Assembly (NCBI GenBank): GCA_018780365.1
Contig: JADMJR010000113.1
Coordinates: 1 to 47,260, forward strand
Direction: 5' to 3'
Length of the DNA: 47,260 nt
Source of the DNA: Acidovorax sp.
Lineage (GTDB): Bacteria; Pseudomonadota; Gammaproteobacteria; Burkholderiales; Burkholderiaceae_C
The notes beneath the pieces are model-generated. The model made no database searches, had not been told where the DNA came from, and worked only from the letters and a program-made list of their open reading frames with translations. Below are positions 15,921 to 24,344 of this stretch, piece by piece; within the stretch, counting starts at the first letter, position 1; the number at the start of each line of letters is the position of its first letter. The translations under genes were made by a program, and so were the position numbers.

Positions 15921-17287
15921 TGTCGGAGCGCTCCACCATCACCCGGCATGCCCTCACGGTGCTGGCCGGGCAGTTGGCTGTCATGGCGTTCGGCGTGACA
16001 GACACCATCGTCGCCGGCCGCTACAGCGAATCCTCGCTTGCAGCGTTGTCCGTGGGCTCGGCCATTTTCATCAGCGTCTATGTGGCGCTGATCGGTGTGC
16101 TGCAGGCGCTGCTGCCCGTATGGGCGGAGCTGCGTGGCGCACGCGAGACCGAGGGTGTTGGCCGCTCGCTGCGCCAGGCCCTGTACCTGTGTGGCGCGGC
16201 CTCGCTGATCGGCCAGGCGGTCTTGCTGTCCCCGGGCCCCATCCTGCACTGGACCGAGGTGCCGGTCGCCCTGCGCGCTGACGTGGAGAACTACCTGGCG
16301 GTGCTGGCACTGGCGCTGCCCCCAGCCCTGCTTTTTCGCATTTACAGCACCCTGAACCAGGCCCTGGGCCGACCCCAGCTGGTGACCTGGCTGCAGGTGG
16401 GCTCGCTGTTCATCAAGCTGCCGCTGTCGGTGTGGTTCACGTTTGGTGGTGCGGGCCTGCCCGCGCTGGGCGTGGTGGGCTGCGCCTGGGCCACGCTGGT
16501 GGTCAATGGCAGCATGCTTGCACTGGCAGTCTGGCTGCTGCGCACCCAGGACCTCTACGAACCCCTGGACCTGTGGCGCCGCATGGAGCCGCCGCACTGG
16601 CCCACCATTGCCGGCTTTGCCCGGCTGGGCATTCCGGCCGGTCTGGCCGTAATGGTCGAGGTGACATCGTTCACGCTGATGGCGTTGTTCATTGCACGCC
16701 AGGGCACCACGGCCTCTGCGGCCCACCAGATTGCTGCCAATCTGGCCGCCGTGCTCTACATGGTGCCGCTGTCGCTGGCCATCGCCACCAGCGCACGGGT
16801 CAGCTACTGGCTGGGTGCAGGCAACCCGGCGCAGGCGCGCAAGGTGGTTTTTATAGGTTTTAGACTGTCCGCGCTTATTGGTATTGCGCTAGCAGCTATA
16901 TTATTTATAGCAAAAGACCATCTTGGCGGTGTCTACTCCACCAACGCCGGTGTGGTGGCGATGACGGGGGGTGTGCTGGTGTGGGTGGCTGCGTACCACG
17001 CGGCCGACGCACTGCAGACCCTGTGCGTGTTTGTGCTGCGCTGCTACCGCATTACCCTGGCCCCGCTGGCCGTGTACTGCGCCTTGCTATGGGGTGCGGG
17101 CCTGGGCGGTGGCTATTGGCTGGCCTACACGGGCCACGGCCCTTGGGCCGGGGTCCCTTCGCCCACGCCATTCTGGGCAGCGAGTGCCATCGCCCTGGCG
17201 GTCACGGCCGTGCTGTTTGTCGCCATGCTCTGGCGAGCCATCAGCCCGGCAGCAAAAACCCACGCAGCCGGTTCGCCGGGAAGGTGA
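15920..17287 (+). CDS. MATE-family multidrug/Na+ efflux transporter
   Basis: 455 residues with about twelve membrane segments in two similar halves. Family hallmarks include VMAFGVTDTIVAGRYSESSLAALSVG in the first half and FARLGIPAGLAVMVEVTSFTLMALFIARQGTTASAAHQIAANLA in the second. MATE proteins export drugs or metabolites in exchange for Na+ or H+. ATG 15920 shares a base with the upstream stop. A dispersed repeat is read through in frame at 16846-16915, encoding VFIGFRLSALIGIALAAILFIAKD within a membrane segment; this stretch is AT-rich compared with the rest of the gene. The last 47 bp overlap the 3' end of convergent phoR. Confidence 0.88.
   Translation: MSERSTITRHALTVLAGQLAVMAFGVTDTIVAGRYSESSLAALSVGSAIFISVYVALIGVLQALLPVWAELRGARETEGVGRSLRQALYLCGAASLIGQAVLLSPGPILHWTEVPVALRADVENYLAVLALALPPALLFRIYSTLNQALGRPQLVTWLQVGSLFIKLPLSVWFTFGGAGLPALGVVGCAWATLVVNGSMLALAVWLLRTQDLYEPLDLWRRMEPPHWPTIAGFARLGIPAGLAVMVEVTSFTLMALFIARQGTTASAAHQIAANLAAVLYMVPLSLAIATSARVSYWLGAGNPAQARKVVFIGFRLSALIGIALAAILFIAKDHLGGVYSTNAGVVAMTGGVLVWVAAYHAADALQTLCVFVLRCYRITLAPLAVYCALLWGAGLGGGYWLAYTGHGPWAGVPSPTPFWAASAIALAVTAVLFVAMLWRAISPAAKTHAAGSPGR
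16846..16915. repeat. Dispersed repeat copy inside the MATE gene
   Basis: Contains GCGCTTAT, seven bases, then GCGCTAGCAGCTATA, then TAGCAA, the same arrangement as the intergenic copy at 20147-20203. The run is AT-rich and its codons (TTA, ATA) are unlike the rest of the gene. It keeps the reading frame. Confidence 0.6.
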
Positions 17288-18584
17288 CCGAAAACACCGA
17301 GCCCTTGCCCAGGGTGCTGGAAATGTCCAGTGTGGCGCCGTGGCGCTGCAGCACATGCTTGACGATGGCCAACCCCAGGCCCGTGCCCCCGGTTTCGCGC
17401 GATCGGCTGCGGTCCACGCGGTAGAAGCGCTCCGTCAGGCGCGGAATGTGTTCGGGGGCAATGCCCGGGCCCGTGTCGTGCACCGAAAAGACGGCACGGC
17501 CGTCGTCCTTGCGCACCCACTCCACAGCGATGGAGCCACCCGCCGGCGTGTAGCGCACGGCGTTGTTGACCAGGTTCGACAGCGCGCTCTGCAACTCGGC
17601 GGGCACGCCTGCAATCTCGCCCTCAGAGCGCAAGGCCTCTACAGCCGGGAACCGCATCGCGTGTGGGCGCTGCTGGGTCTGCGTCAGCAGGGAAGACAGG
17701 GCGCGGCCCTCTTCCTCGCAACGCTGCATCAGCGATTGCACCGGTGTCCACTCAGCCATGCCGGGTGGCGGGCTGCCCTCCAGGCGCGACAGGGTGAGCA
17801 GGTCCTGCACCACGCTCTGCATGCGCAGCGCCTGCTGCGCCATCATGCCCAGGTAGCGAGAACGCTCATCGGCGCTCAGGGGCAAGGTCTGCAGCGTCTC
17901 GACAAAGCCGGTCAGCACCGTGAGGGGTGTGCGGATCTCGTGCGAGACATTGGCCACGAAGTCGCGCCGCATGGCGTCTGCCTGCTCCAGTGCCGTGACA
18001 TCGCGCGACAGCAGCAAGGTACGCCCATCGCCATAGGGGTGCAGGTGCACCGAAATGCGCACCGGGCGCGAGGGCGTGCTCAGGCGCCCTTCCAGCACCA
18101 CGTCGCTGGAGAAATCCTTGGCCGCGAAATAGGCCGTGAACTCCGGGTTGCGCAGCAGGTTGCCGATGGACTGCATCACGTCGCGCTGGGCATCAAAACC
18201 GAACTGGTTGGCCGCCATCTGGTTACACCACTCGATCCGGCCCTGGGTGTCGAGCAGCACCACGCCATTGGGTGAGGCCTGCAGGGCGGCCAGGATCTCT
18301 TGCAGCCGGTCCTGGCTGTCGCGAACCAGGGCCTCCTGTTTGCGCAGCAGGCGCCGTGCGCGGTCCGCCGCCTCGCCCCAGATGCCACGCATGGACGGAA
18401 CCTCCGCCAGATCGCCGGTGCGCAGCCAGCGCAGCACGCGCGCGCCACGCAACAGGTCCCACACAAACCAGGCCCAGGCTGCCACGGCGGCACCCAGCGC
18501 AGCCCCCCAGGAGCCGCTGTACCACCAACCCACACCACCACCCGCCAATTGCCACAGCAGGAAATACGAAATACGCCACAGCAT
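17241..18584 (-). CDS. phoR: Phosphate regulon sensor histidine kinase PhoR
   Basis: 447 residues. Two N-terminal membrane segments (about 5-45), a linker, then a PAS domain (ILAALQASPNGVVLLDTQGRIEWCNQMAA). The dimerisation/phosphoacceptor helix is FVANVSHEIRTPLTVLTGF with His at about 214. The kinase domain has the N box LSNLVNNAVRYTP, G1 DTGPGIAPEHI, the F box RFYRVDRSRSRETGG and G2 GTGLGLAIVKHVL. PhoR phosphorylates PhoB when the Pst/PhoU complex reports low phosphate. It lies last in the pst-pho run, 105 bp after phoB, and its 3' end overlaps the convergent MATE gene by 47 bp. Confidence 0.95.
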   Translation of the reverse strand: MLWRISYFLLWQLAGGGVGWWYSGSWGAALGAAVAAWAWFVWDLLRGARVLRWLRTGDLAEVPSMRGIWGEAADRARRLLRKQEALVRDSQDRLQEILAALQASPNGVVLLDTQGRIEWCNQMAANQFGFDAQRDVMQSIGNLLRNPEFTAYFAAKDFSSDVVLEGRLSTPSRPVRISVHLHPYGDGRTLLLSRDVTALEQADAMRRDFVANVSHEIRTPLTVLTGFVETLQTLPLSADERSRYLGMMAQQALRMQSVVQDLLTLSRLEGSPPPGMAEWTPVQSLMQRCEEEGRALSSLLTQTQQRPHAMRFPAVEALRSEGEIAGVPAELQSALSNLVNNAVRYTPAGGSIAVEWVRKDDGRAVFSVHDTGPGIAPEHIPRLTERFYRVDRSRSRETGGTGLGLAIVKHVLQRHGATLDISSTLGKGSVFSVTFPANRLRGFLLPG

Positions 18585-18689
18585 GCGGATAGCAAAGCCT
18601 TCTCAGAAAACCGGGAACGCGGCACGCGCGCCCATTGAATGCATCAGACCGACCACATCAGGCCTCCAGCGCCCGTCTGCGCCGCGTCG

Positions 18690-19397
18690 TCAGGCCTGCA
18701 GCTGCACCTGTGGCTGGGCTGTCAGCCGGTAGCCCGCGCCGCGCACGGTTTCCACCATCACGGACGCAGCGCCCAGGGCTTCGCGCAAGCGCTTGACATG
18801 CACATCCACCGTCCGCTCCTCGATGAAGACATGGTCACCCCACACCTTGTCGAGCAGCTGCGAGCGGCTGTGCACGCGCTCTGCGTGCTTCATCAAAAAA
18901 TGCAACAGCTTGAATTCAGTGGGGCCCACCTTGAGGGGCTGCGCCTGGAACGACACACGGTAGGTTGCGGCGTCCAGCACCAGCTCACCAATGGTCACGC
19001 TGTCGCTCACCTGCTCGGGCGCACGCCGGCGCAGCACGGCCCGGATACGGGCCAGCAGCTCCTGCGTGGAGAATGGCTTGGTGATGTAGTCGTCGGCACC
19101 TGCATCCAGCCCGGCAATCTTGTCGGGCTCATCGCCCCGAGCCGTCAGCATGAGGATGGGGATGGGCTTGGTGCGGCTGTCGGCCCGCCATTTGCGGGCC
19201 AGCGACAGGCCGCTTTGTCCAGGCAGCATCCAGTCGAGCAGGATGACATCTGGCAGCACGGCATCCAGCTCACGCTGGGCCGAGTCTCCGTCTTCCGCCC
19301 AGAAGGGCTGGAATCCGTTGTGGCGCAGATTGACGGCAATCAGCTCGGCAATCGCGGGTTCATCCTCGACGATAAGGACGCGTGGGAGCTTTCTCAT
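18690..19397 (-). CDS. phoB: Phosphate regulon response regulator PhoB
   Basis: 235 residues. The receiver domain has acidic residues E11 and D12, the phosphoacceptor D55 in LLDWMLPG, T85 and K107 (TKPFS). The C-terminal winged helix of the OmpR/PhoB type includes VGPTEFKLLHFLMKHAERVHSRSQLLDKVWG and RTVDVHVKRLREAL. Phosphorylated PhoB binds Pho boxes overlapping the -35 region; candidate boxes occur in this window before pstS, ppx, ppk and the olsB-like operon. It lies 20 bp downstream of phoU. Confidence 0.97.
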   Translation of the reverse strand: MRKLPRVLIVEDEPAIAELIAVNLRHNGFQPFWAEDGDSAQRELDAVLPDVILLDWMLPGQSGLSLARKWRADSRTKPIPILMLTARGDEPDKIAGLDAGADDYITKPFSTQELLARIRAVLRRRAPEQVSDSVTIGELVLDAATYRVSFQAQPLKVGPTEFKLLHFLMKHAERVHSRSQLLDKVWGDHVFIEERTVDVHVKRLREALGAASVMVETVRGAGYRLTAQPQVQLQA

Positions 19398-19417
19398 GGT
19401 GTTGCCAAAGCCCTTTC

Positions 19418-20119
19418 TTACAGCACGGCCGACTCGATCTCGTCGAGGGCAGTGTGGCGCACATCCTTGCCCTTGACCAGATAGATGATCAGCTCGGCCA
19501 CGTTCTTGGAGTGGTCTCCGATGCGTTCGATCGCCTTGGCCAGGAACAGCAGGTCCAGGCTGGGCGAGATGGTGCGGGGGTCTTCCATCATGTAGGTGAT
19601 GAGCTTGCGCACAAAGCCGTCGAACTCCTTGTCGATGAGGTCATCCTCCTTGAGGATGGCCACGGCCGCCTTGACGTCCAGGCGCGCAAACGCATCCAGC
19701 GTCTTGCGCAGCTGGCCCGAGGCCAGCTCGGCCGCCGTGCGCAGGTCGCTCGACGGCAGCGAGCGCGGTGCCCCGCCTTCAATGATGGAGCGCACCATGC
19801 GGGCCATCTTGTTGGCCTCGTCGCCCATGCGCTCCAGGTTGGCAGTCGCCTTGGAGAAGGCCAGCAGCAGGCGCAGGTCGCGCGCAGTGGGCTGGCGGCG
19901 GGCGATGATGGAGGACAGCTCCTGGTCGATCTCAACCTCCATCGCATTGATGCGGGTTTCCATCGAGGCCACGGTCTCCACGGCCTCCAGGCTGAACTGG
20001 GACAGTGCGTAGACCGCCTGGCGGATTTGAGATTCCACCAGGCCGCCCATTTCCATGACGCGGGCGGAGACGCTGTTGAGTTCGCTGTCGAACTGGGAGG
20101 AAAGATGTTTGTCTGGCAT
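19418..20119 (-). CDS. phoU: Phosphate transport regulator PhoU
   Basis: 233 residues of all-helical PhoU repeats. ATG 20119 (MPDKHLSSQFDSELNSV) is preferred over an in-frame start ten codons upstream. Both metal-binding helix motifs are present: ANLERMGDEANKMARM and KAIERIGDHSKNVAELIIY, each with the E-x-x-x-D/x-x-x-D pattern. PhoU couples the PstSCAB transporter to PhoR and represses the regulon when phosphate is plentiful. It is separated from pstB by 91 bp that contain a dispersed repeat. Confidence 0.96.
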   Translation of the reverse strand: MPDKHLSSQFDSELNSVSARVMEMGGLVESQIRQAVYALSQFSLEAVETVASMETRINAMEVEIDQELSSIIARRQPTARDLRLLLAFSKATANLERMGDEANKMARMVRSIIEGGAPRSLPSSDLRTAAELASGQLRKTLDAFARLDVKAAVAILKEDDLIDKEFDGFVRKLITYMMEDPRTISPSLDLLFLAKAIERIGDHSKNVAELIIYLVKGKDVRHTALDEIESAVL

Positions 20120-20146
20120 TTGGCGTACAACCTCACGGTTATGAAT

Positions 20147-20203
20147 CAAATCTGGCCCTGGCGCTTATCCATCAAGCGCTAGTAGCTATAAATAGAGTAG
20201 CAA
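20147..20203. repeat. Dispersed repeat between pstB and phoU
   Basis: CAAATCTGGCCCTGGCGCTT, then ATCCATC, then AAGCGCTAG, T, AGCTATA and TAGCAA. GCGCTT and AAGCGC form a perfect six-base stem around ATCCATC. From memory, sequences of this form are common in Comamonadaceae genomes. Lying in the pstB-phoU junction of the transcript, it could fold and affect relative expression. Confidence 0.65.
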
Positions 20204-20210
20204 TCACCCA

Positions 20211-20999
20211 TTAGCCGAAACGGCCCGTGATGTAGTCCTCGGTTTCCTTGCGCTCGGGCTTGAAGAAGATCTGTTCGGTGGCACCGAACTCGATCATCTC
20301 GCCCAGGTACATGTAAGCGGTGTAGTCGCTGCAGCGGGCGGCCTGCTGCATGTTGTGGGTCACGATGGCAATCGTGTAGTCGTGCTTGAGTTCGTCGATC
20401 AGCTCTTCAATCTTGGCGGTAGACAAAGGGTCCAGCGCCGAGGTGGGCTCGTCGAGCAGCAGCACCGAAGGCTTCACCGCCACACTGCGTGCAATGCACA
20501 AACGCTGCTGCTGCCCGCCGGACAGCGACAGGCCGCTCTGGTGCAGCTTGTCCTTCACTTCGGTCCACAGCGCGGCCTTGGACAGCGCCCATTCCACGCG
20601 GTCGTCCATCTCGCTTTTGCTCAGGCTCTCGTAGAGCTTCACGCCGAAGGCAATGTTGTCGTAGATCGACATGGGAAACGGCGTGGGCTTCTGGAACACC
20701 ATGCCGATGCGCGCACGCAGCAGATTGATGTCTTGCTTGGCGTCCAGGATGTCCTGGCCGTAGAAGTTGATCGTGCCCTCGGCCCGCTGACCCGGGTACA
20801 GGCTGTACATGCGGTTGAGCGTGCGCAGCAGGGTGGACTTGCCGCAGCCCGACGGGCCGATGAAGGCGGTGACCTTGTGCTCGGCGATGTTCAGGCTCAC
20901 GTTGCGCAGGCCCTGGAACTTGCCGTAGAAAAAGCTCAGGTTACGCAGTTCCAGCGCATTTTTGCTGGCGGTGGCAGTGGCGGTAGCAGTGGCGTTCAT
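20211..20999 (-). CDS. pstB: Phosphate ABC transporter ATP-binding protein PstB
   Basis: 262 residues from ATG 20999, with AGGA eight bases upstream; a TTG two codons earlier is less likely. Walker A is GPSGCGKST (48-56), the Q-loop lies in [16 protein letters not shown], the signature is [10 protein letters not shown], and Walker B is [15 protein letters not shown], with the H-loop in IVTHNMQQA. All match the PstB family. It powers phosphate import through PstC and PstA. The short Ala/Thr N-terminal tail is unconserved. Confidence 0.97.
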   Translation of the reverse strand: MNATATATATASKNALELRNLSFFYGKFQGLRNVSLNIAEHKVTAFIGPSGCGKSTLLRTLNRMYSLYPGQRAEGTINFYGQDILDAKQDINLLRARIGMVFQKPTPFPMSIYDNIAFGVKLYESLSKSEMDDRVEWALSKAALWTEVKDKLHQSGLSLSGGQQQRLCIARSVAVKPSVLLLDEPTSALDPLSTAKIEELIDELKHDYTIAIVTHNMQQAARCSDYTAYMYLGEMIEFGATEQIFFKPERKETEDYITGRFG

Positions 21000-21060
21000 T
21001 GTCAAATCCTGAAAATGGAGGCGATCTTGTCGGTGTCTTCAGCAGAAACAGCTGGCGGGA

Positions 21061-21915
21061 TCACACGCGGTTTTTCTCGCGCAGGAAGACCCGCGCCACG
21101 ACGTTGAGGATCAGCACTGACAGCGTGATGAGCAGTGCCCCGCCCCAGGCCAAACGCACCCAGTTTTCATAGGGGCTCAGCGCAAACTGGAAGATCACCA
21201 CGGGCAGATTGGCCATGGGCGCATTCATGTTGGTGCTGAAGAATTGGTTGTTGAGCGCCGTGAACAGCAGGGGCGCCGTTTCACCGCTGATGCGGGCCAC
21301 AGCCAACAGCAGGCCGGTCATCACACCACTGCGGGCCGCACGCAAGGTGACCATGATGGACACCTTCCAGCGCGGCGCGCCCAGCGCAAAGGCGGCTTCG
21401 CGCAGGCTGCCGGGCACCAGGCGCAGCATGTTCTCGGTGGTGCGCACCACCACGGGCACGGCGATCAGCGACAGGGCCAGACTGCCGGCCCAGCCGGAGA
21501 AGTTGCCCACCGTGGCCACGGCAATCGCGTACACGAACAGCCCCAGCACGATGGAGGGAGCGGACAGCATGATGTCGGTCACGAAGCGCGTGAGCTCAGC
21601 CGTCTTGCTCTGGCCGCTGTATTCGGCCAGATACACACCCGCCAGCACGCCGATGGGTGTGGACACCAGCACGGTGAAACCCACCATCATCAGGCTGCCC
21701 ACGATGGCGTTGGCCAGGCCGCCGCCTTCTGAGCCCGGGGCGGGTGTGGACTGGGTGAACATGTTCCAGTCCAGTGCGGCAAAGCCGTTGGACAGCAGCA
21801 CGCTCAGAATCCAGAGCAGCACGAACAGACCCAGCACCATCGCGCCCAGAGACAGGGTCAGGCCGATGGCGTTGGAGCGCTGGCGCTTTTTGTAGAGTTG
21901 TTGGTTGAATTCCAT
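21061..21915 (-). CDS. pstA: Phosphate ABC transporter permease PstA
   Basis: 284 residues with six predicted membrane segments, the first at about 17-42. The permease signature for contact with the ATPase lies in EAAFALGAPRWKVSIMVTLRAARSGVMTGLLLAVARISGETAPLLF, where ALGA-x-x-x-x-x-I is the EAA loop. PIGVLAGVYLAEYSG and APSIVLGLFVYAIAV are also conserved in PstA. It forms the inner-membrane channel with PstC. It is 46 bp downstream of pstC and 61 bp before pstB. Confidence 0.95.
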   Translation of the reverse strand: MEFNQQLYKKRQRSNAIGLTLSLGAMVLGLFVLLWILSVLLSNGFAALDWNMFTQSTPAPGSEGGGLANAIVGSLMMVGFTVLVSTPIGVLAGVYLAEYSGQSKTAELTRFVTDIMLSAPSIVLGLFVYAIAVATVGNFSGWAGSLALSLIAVPVVVRTTENMLRLVPGSLREAAFALGAPRWKVSIMVTLRAARSGVMTGLLLAVARISGETAPLLFTALNNQFFSTNMNAPMANLPVVIFQFALSPYENWVRLAWGGALLITLSVLILNVVARVFLREKNRV

Positions 21916-21961
21916 GGGGCTTGTCTCAAAAGAGTGGGTTCATGGTCTGCGCTGTTGGCTG

Positions 21962-22969
21962 TCAAAGGCCCTTGGCCTTCTCGGCGCGCAGCAACATGAT
22001 CTTGGCGGCCGACAGCACCACGAAGGTGATCACGAAAAGCAGGAAACCGAGAGCGAACAGCGTGGACAGATGAAAGTCTGCAGCCTCACCGAATTCATTG
22101 GCCAGCGTCGAGGCAATGGAAGTTCCAGGGGAGAACAGCGACGTGGGCATGCGGTTGGCGTTGCCGATCACGAAGGTCACCGCCATGGTTTCGCCGAGCG
22201 CACGGCCCAGGCCCAGCATGACCCCCCCAATCACACCCTTTTGCGTGTAAGGCAGCACCACGCGGCGCACCACTTCCCAGGTGGTGCAACCCAGGCCGTA
22301 AGCGGACTCACGCAGGATGGGCGGCACAATCTCGAACACATCCCGCATCACGGCCGCCACGAAGGGCAACACCATGAACGCAAGCACAATGCCCGCCGCC
22401 AGAATTCCAAAACCGTTGGTGCTGCCACCAAACAGGAAGCCCACCAGTGGCATGGAGCCCAGCAGCTTTTGCACAGGCACCTGCAGGTAGTCAGCAAAAA
22501 GCGGAGCAAAAACAAACAGGCCGAACATGCCGTAGATGATGGAAGGCACGGCTGCCAGCAGCTCCACCGCCGTGCCCAGCGGGCGACGCAGCCACACAGG
22601 GCAGGTTTCGGTCAGGAACAGGGCAATACCAAAGGCGAGTGGCACCGCAATCAGCAGCGCAATGCCCGCACTGGCCAGGGTGCCAACGATGGCGATGGCT
22701 GCACCGAATTCTTCGTTGACGATGTCCCACTCCACACGCCAGATGAACTGGACGCCGAACTTGTGAAACGCCGGCCATGCGTAGATAAAGAGCGAAACGA
22801 TGATGCCGAGCAGCGCGGCCAGCACCAGCAAAGAGAGGCTCTGGGTCAACCGGTGGAAGAAGATGTCCTGCAGGCGCTGCCGCCTGGCAATCGACACCAT
22901 GGTTTTTGTGGGGACGTCCGTCGTCTTGGCGGACACAGGTTGCGAACTCATGGTGGTTCCCACGCTCAT
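21962..22969 (-). CDS. pstC: Phosphate ABC transporter permease PstC
   Basis: 335 residues. Start ATG 22969 is chosen because GGGAG lies six bases upstream; other in-frame ATGs at 22981 and 22951 are possible. Six membrane segments are visible, with the first at about 40-60 ([20 protein letters not shown]). The EAA loop is [64 protein letters not shown] is a PstC hallmark. It pairs with PstA to carry phosphate delivered by PstS. Confidence 0.95.
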   Translation of the reverse strand: MSVGTTMSSQPVSAKTTDVPTKTMVSIARRQRLQDIFFHRLTQSLSLLVLAALLGIIVSLFIYAWPAFHKFGVQFIWRVEWDIVNEEFGAAIAIVGTLASAGIALLIAVPLAFGIALFLTETCPVWLRRPLGTAVELLAAVPSIIYGMFGLFVFAPLFADYLQVPVQKLLGSMPLVGFLFGGSTNGFGILAAGIVLAFMVLPFVAAVMRDVFEIVPPILRESAYGLGCTTWEVVRRVVLPYTQKGVIGGVMLGLGRALGETMAVTFVIGNANRMPTSLFSPGTSIASTLANEFGEAADFHLSTLFALGFLLFVITFVVLSAAKIMLLRAEKAKGL

Positions 22970-23010
22970 GTTGACTCCCATCTGGCTTCTGGAGACTCCA
23001 CAAACCAGCA

Positions 23011-23039
23011 CCCATCGGCCAGACCGGCCGGCCGATGGG
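23011..23039 (-). promoter_or_regulatory. Hairpin between pstS and pstC
   Basis: CCCATCGGCC (23011-23020) and GGCCGATGGG (23030-23039) form a perfect ten-base stem with a nine-base loop, 23 bp after the pstS stop. No T run follows in the direction of transcription. It probably protects the pstS end of a processed transcript, or partly attenuates, so that the binding protein is made in excess over the permeases. Confidence 0.6.
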
Positions 23040-23061
23040 GGGTATTCTGGAGCAAACGAAC

Positions 23062-24084
23062 TTACTTCTTGATCTGCGACCAGACCTTGGAGCGGATCTC
23101 GGCGGTCAGGCTGTCAGGCAGGGGCACATAGTCCAGATCTGCGGCCATGCCCTTGCCGTTCTTGAAAGCCCACTCAAAGAACTTCAGCACCTCGGCCGAC
23201 TGGGCCTTGTCCGCCGGATCCTTGTACATGAGGATGAAGGAGGCGGTGCTCACCGGCCAGCTGTTGGCGCCCTTGGCATTCACCATCGAAATACCCATGC
23301 CAGGAGCGCTGAACCAGTCGGCGCTGGCGGCGGCTGCTGCAAACGTGGTGTCGTCAGGGCTCACATACTTGCCGTCCGCATTCTGGAGCTGCAGGAAGTT
23401 CATGTTGTTCTTCTTGACGTAGGCATACTCAACGTAGCCAACAGCGCCCTTCACGCGGGTCACGTTGGCAGCAACACCTTCGTTGCCCTTGCCACCGACC
23501 GAGGAAGCTGCTGGCCACTTCACCGCTGCGCCCTTGCCCACGGAATCCGCCCACTCTTTGCTCACGGCAGACAGGTAGTCGGTCCAGTTGAACGTGGTGC
23601 CTGAACCGTCAGCGCGATGCACCACGGTGATGTTCTGGTCAGGCAGGGTCTTGCCAGGGTTCAGGGCGGAGAGCTTGGCGTCATTCCACTTGGCGATCTT
23701 GCCCAGGAAGATCTCTGCCAGCACGGGGCCGGTCACACGCAGTTCGCCGGGCTTGAAGCCGTCCAGGTTGATCACAGGCACCGTGCCACCGATGATCGCG
23801 GGGAACTGCACCATGCCGTCCTTGTCGAGGTCTGCACCTGATACCGGAGCGTCCGTGGCACCGAAGACAACGGTCTTGGCACGGATCTGGCGGATGCCAC
23901 CGGAGGAACCGATGGACTGGTAATTGAGACCCGTTCCGGTTTCCTTCTTGTAGGCTTCGGCCCACTTGGCATACATGGGGAACGGGAAAGTTGCGCCTGC
24001 GCCGGTGATGTCCGCCGCAAAAGCACTGCCGACAGCCATCGAGGCCAGTGCTACAGCGACGGTTTTGAGAAATGCGCGTTTCAT
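23062..24084 (-). CDS. pstS: Periplasmic phosphate-binding protein PstS
   Basis: 340 residues. A Sec signal peptide ([23 protein letters not shown]) is cleaved after about residue 23, giving [22 protein letters not shown], the PstS mature start. Phosphate-contact motifs are [13 protein letters not shown] and the T/S cluster in [19 protein letters not shown]. It captures phosphate in the periplasm for PstCAB. A Pho box with a well-placed -10 lies about 55 bp upstream. It is the first gene of the pstSCAB-phoU-phoB-phoR run. Confidence 0.97.
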   Translation of the reverse strand: MKRAFLKTVAVALASMAVGSAFAADITGAGATFPFPMYAKWAEAYKKETGTGLNYQSIGSSGGIRQIRAKTVVFGATDAPVSGADLDKDGMVQFPAIIGGTVPVINLDGFKPGELRVTGPVLAEIFLGKIAKWNDAKLSALNPGKTLPDQNITVVHRADGSGTTFNWTDYLSAVSKEWADSVGKGAAVKWPAASSVGGKGNEGVAANVTRVKGAVGYVEYAYVKKNNMNFLQLQNADGKYVSPDDTTFAAAAASADWFSAPGMGISMVNAKGANSWPVSTASFILMYKDPADKAQSAEVLKFFEWAFKNGKGMAADLDYVPLPDSLTAEIRSKVWSQIKK

Positions 24085-24122
24085 TAATTACCTTTCGGCT
24101 AGGGTTAACAGGAACAGCACGA

Positions 24123-24156
24123 ACTCTAGGGCGGCAAGATGACAATTCAGTGACAC
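24123..24156 (-). promoter_or_regulatory. Pho box and -10 of pstS
   Basis: Read on the minus strand, GTGTCAC-TGAA-TTGTCAT (24156 to 24139) matches the 7-4-7 PhoB box CTGTCAT-N4-CTGTCAT. Ten bases later comes TAGAGT (24128 to 24123), a suitable -10. In PhoB promoters the box replaces the -35, with about this spacing. The box match and spacing are seen; PhoB binding is inferred from the family and the pst genes downstream. Confidence 0.8.
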
Positions 24157-24208
24157 AAATAGCAACCTTCAGGGCATTGCCACAAACACACCGAGTAACC
24201 CCCTGGAT

Positions 24209-24237
24209 GGGTCACTCATTTGTCACAAATCTGGAAC
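24209..24237 (+). promoter_or_regulatory. Pho box of ppx
   Basis: On the plus strand, GGGTCAC-TCAT-TTGTCAC-AAAT-CTGGAAC gives three 7-base units at 11-bp spacing. CACACT at 24237-24242 lies ten bases after the second unit and is a possible -10; TCTAAA at 24251-24256 is another. The box points toward ppx, whose ATG is about 110 bp downstream, and lies back to back with the pstS box. Confidence 0.65.
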
Positions 24238-24344
24238 ACACTTCCAAGGTTCTAAACCCCTTCTCCCACCTGCTGAAAGGCTGCAGCAACAGCCTTTCAG
24301 AAAGCTCGCGGTACGATGCCGAACGAAGCTCCCACCAGAAAAAC

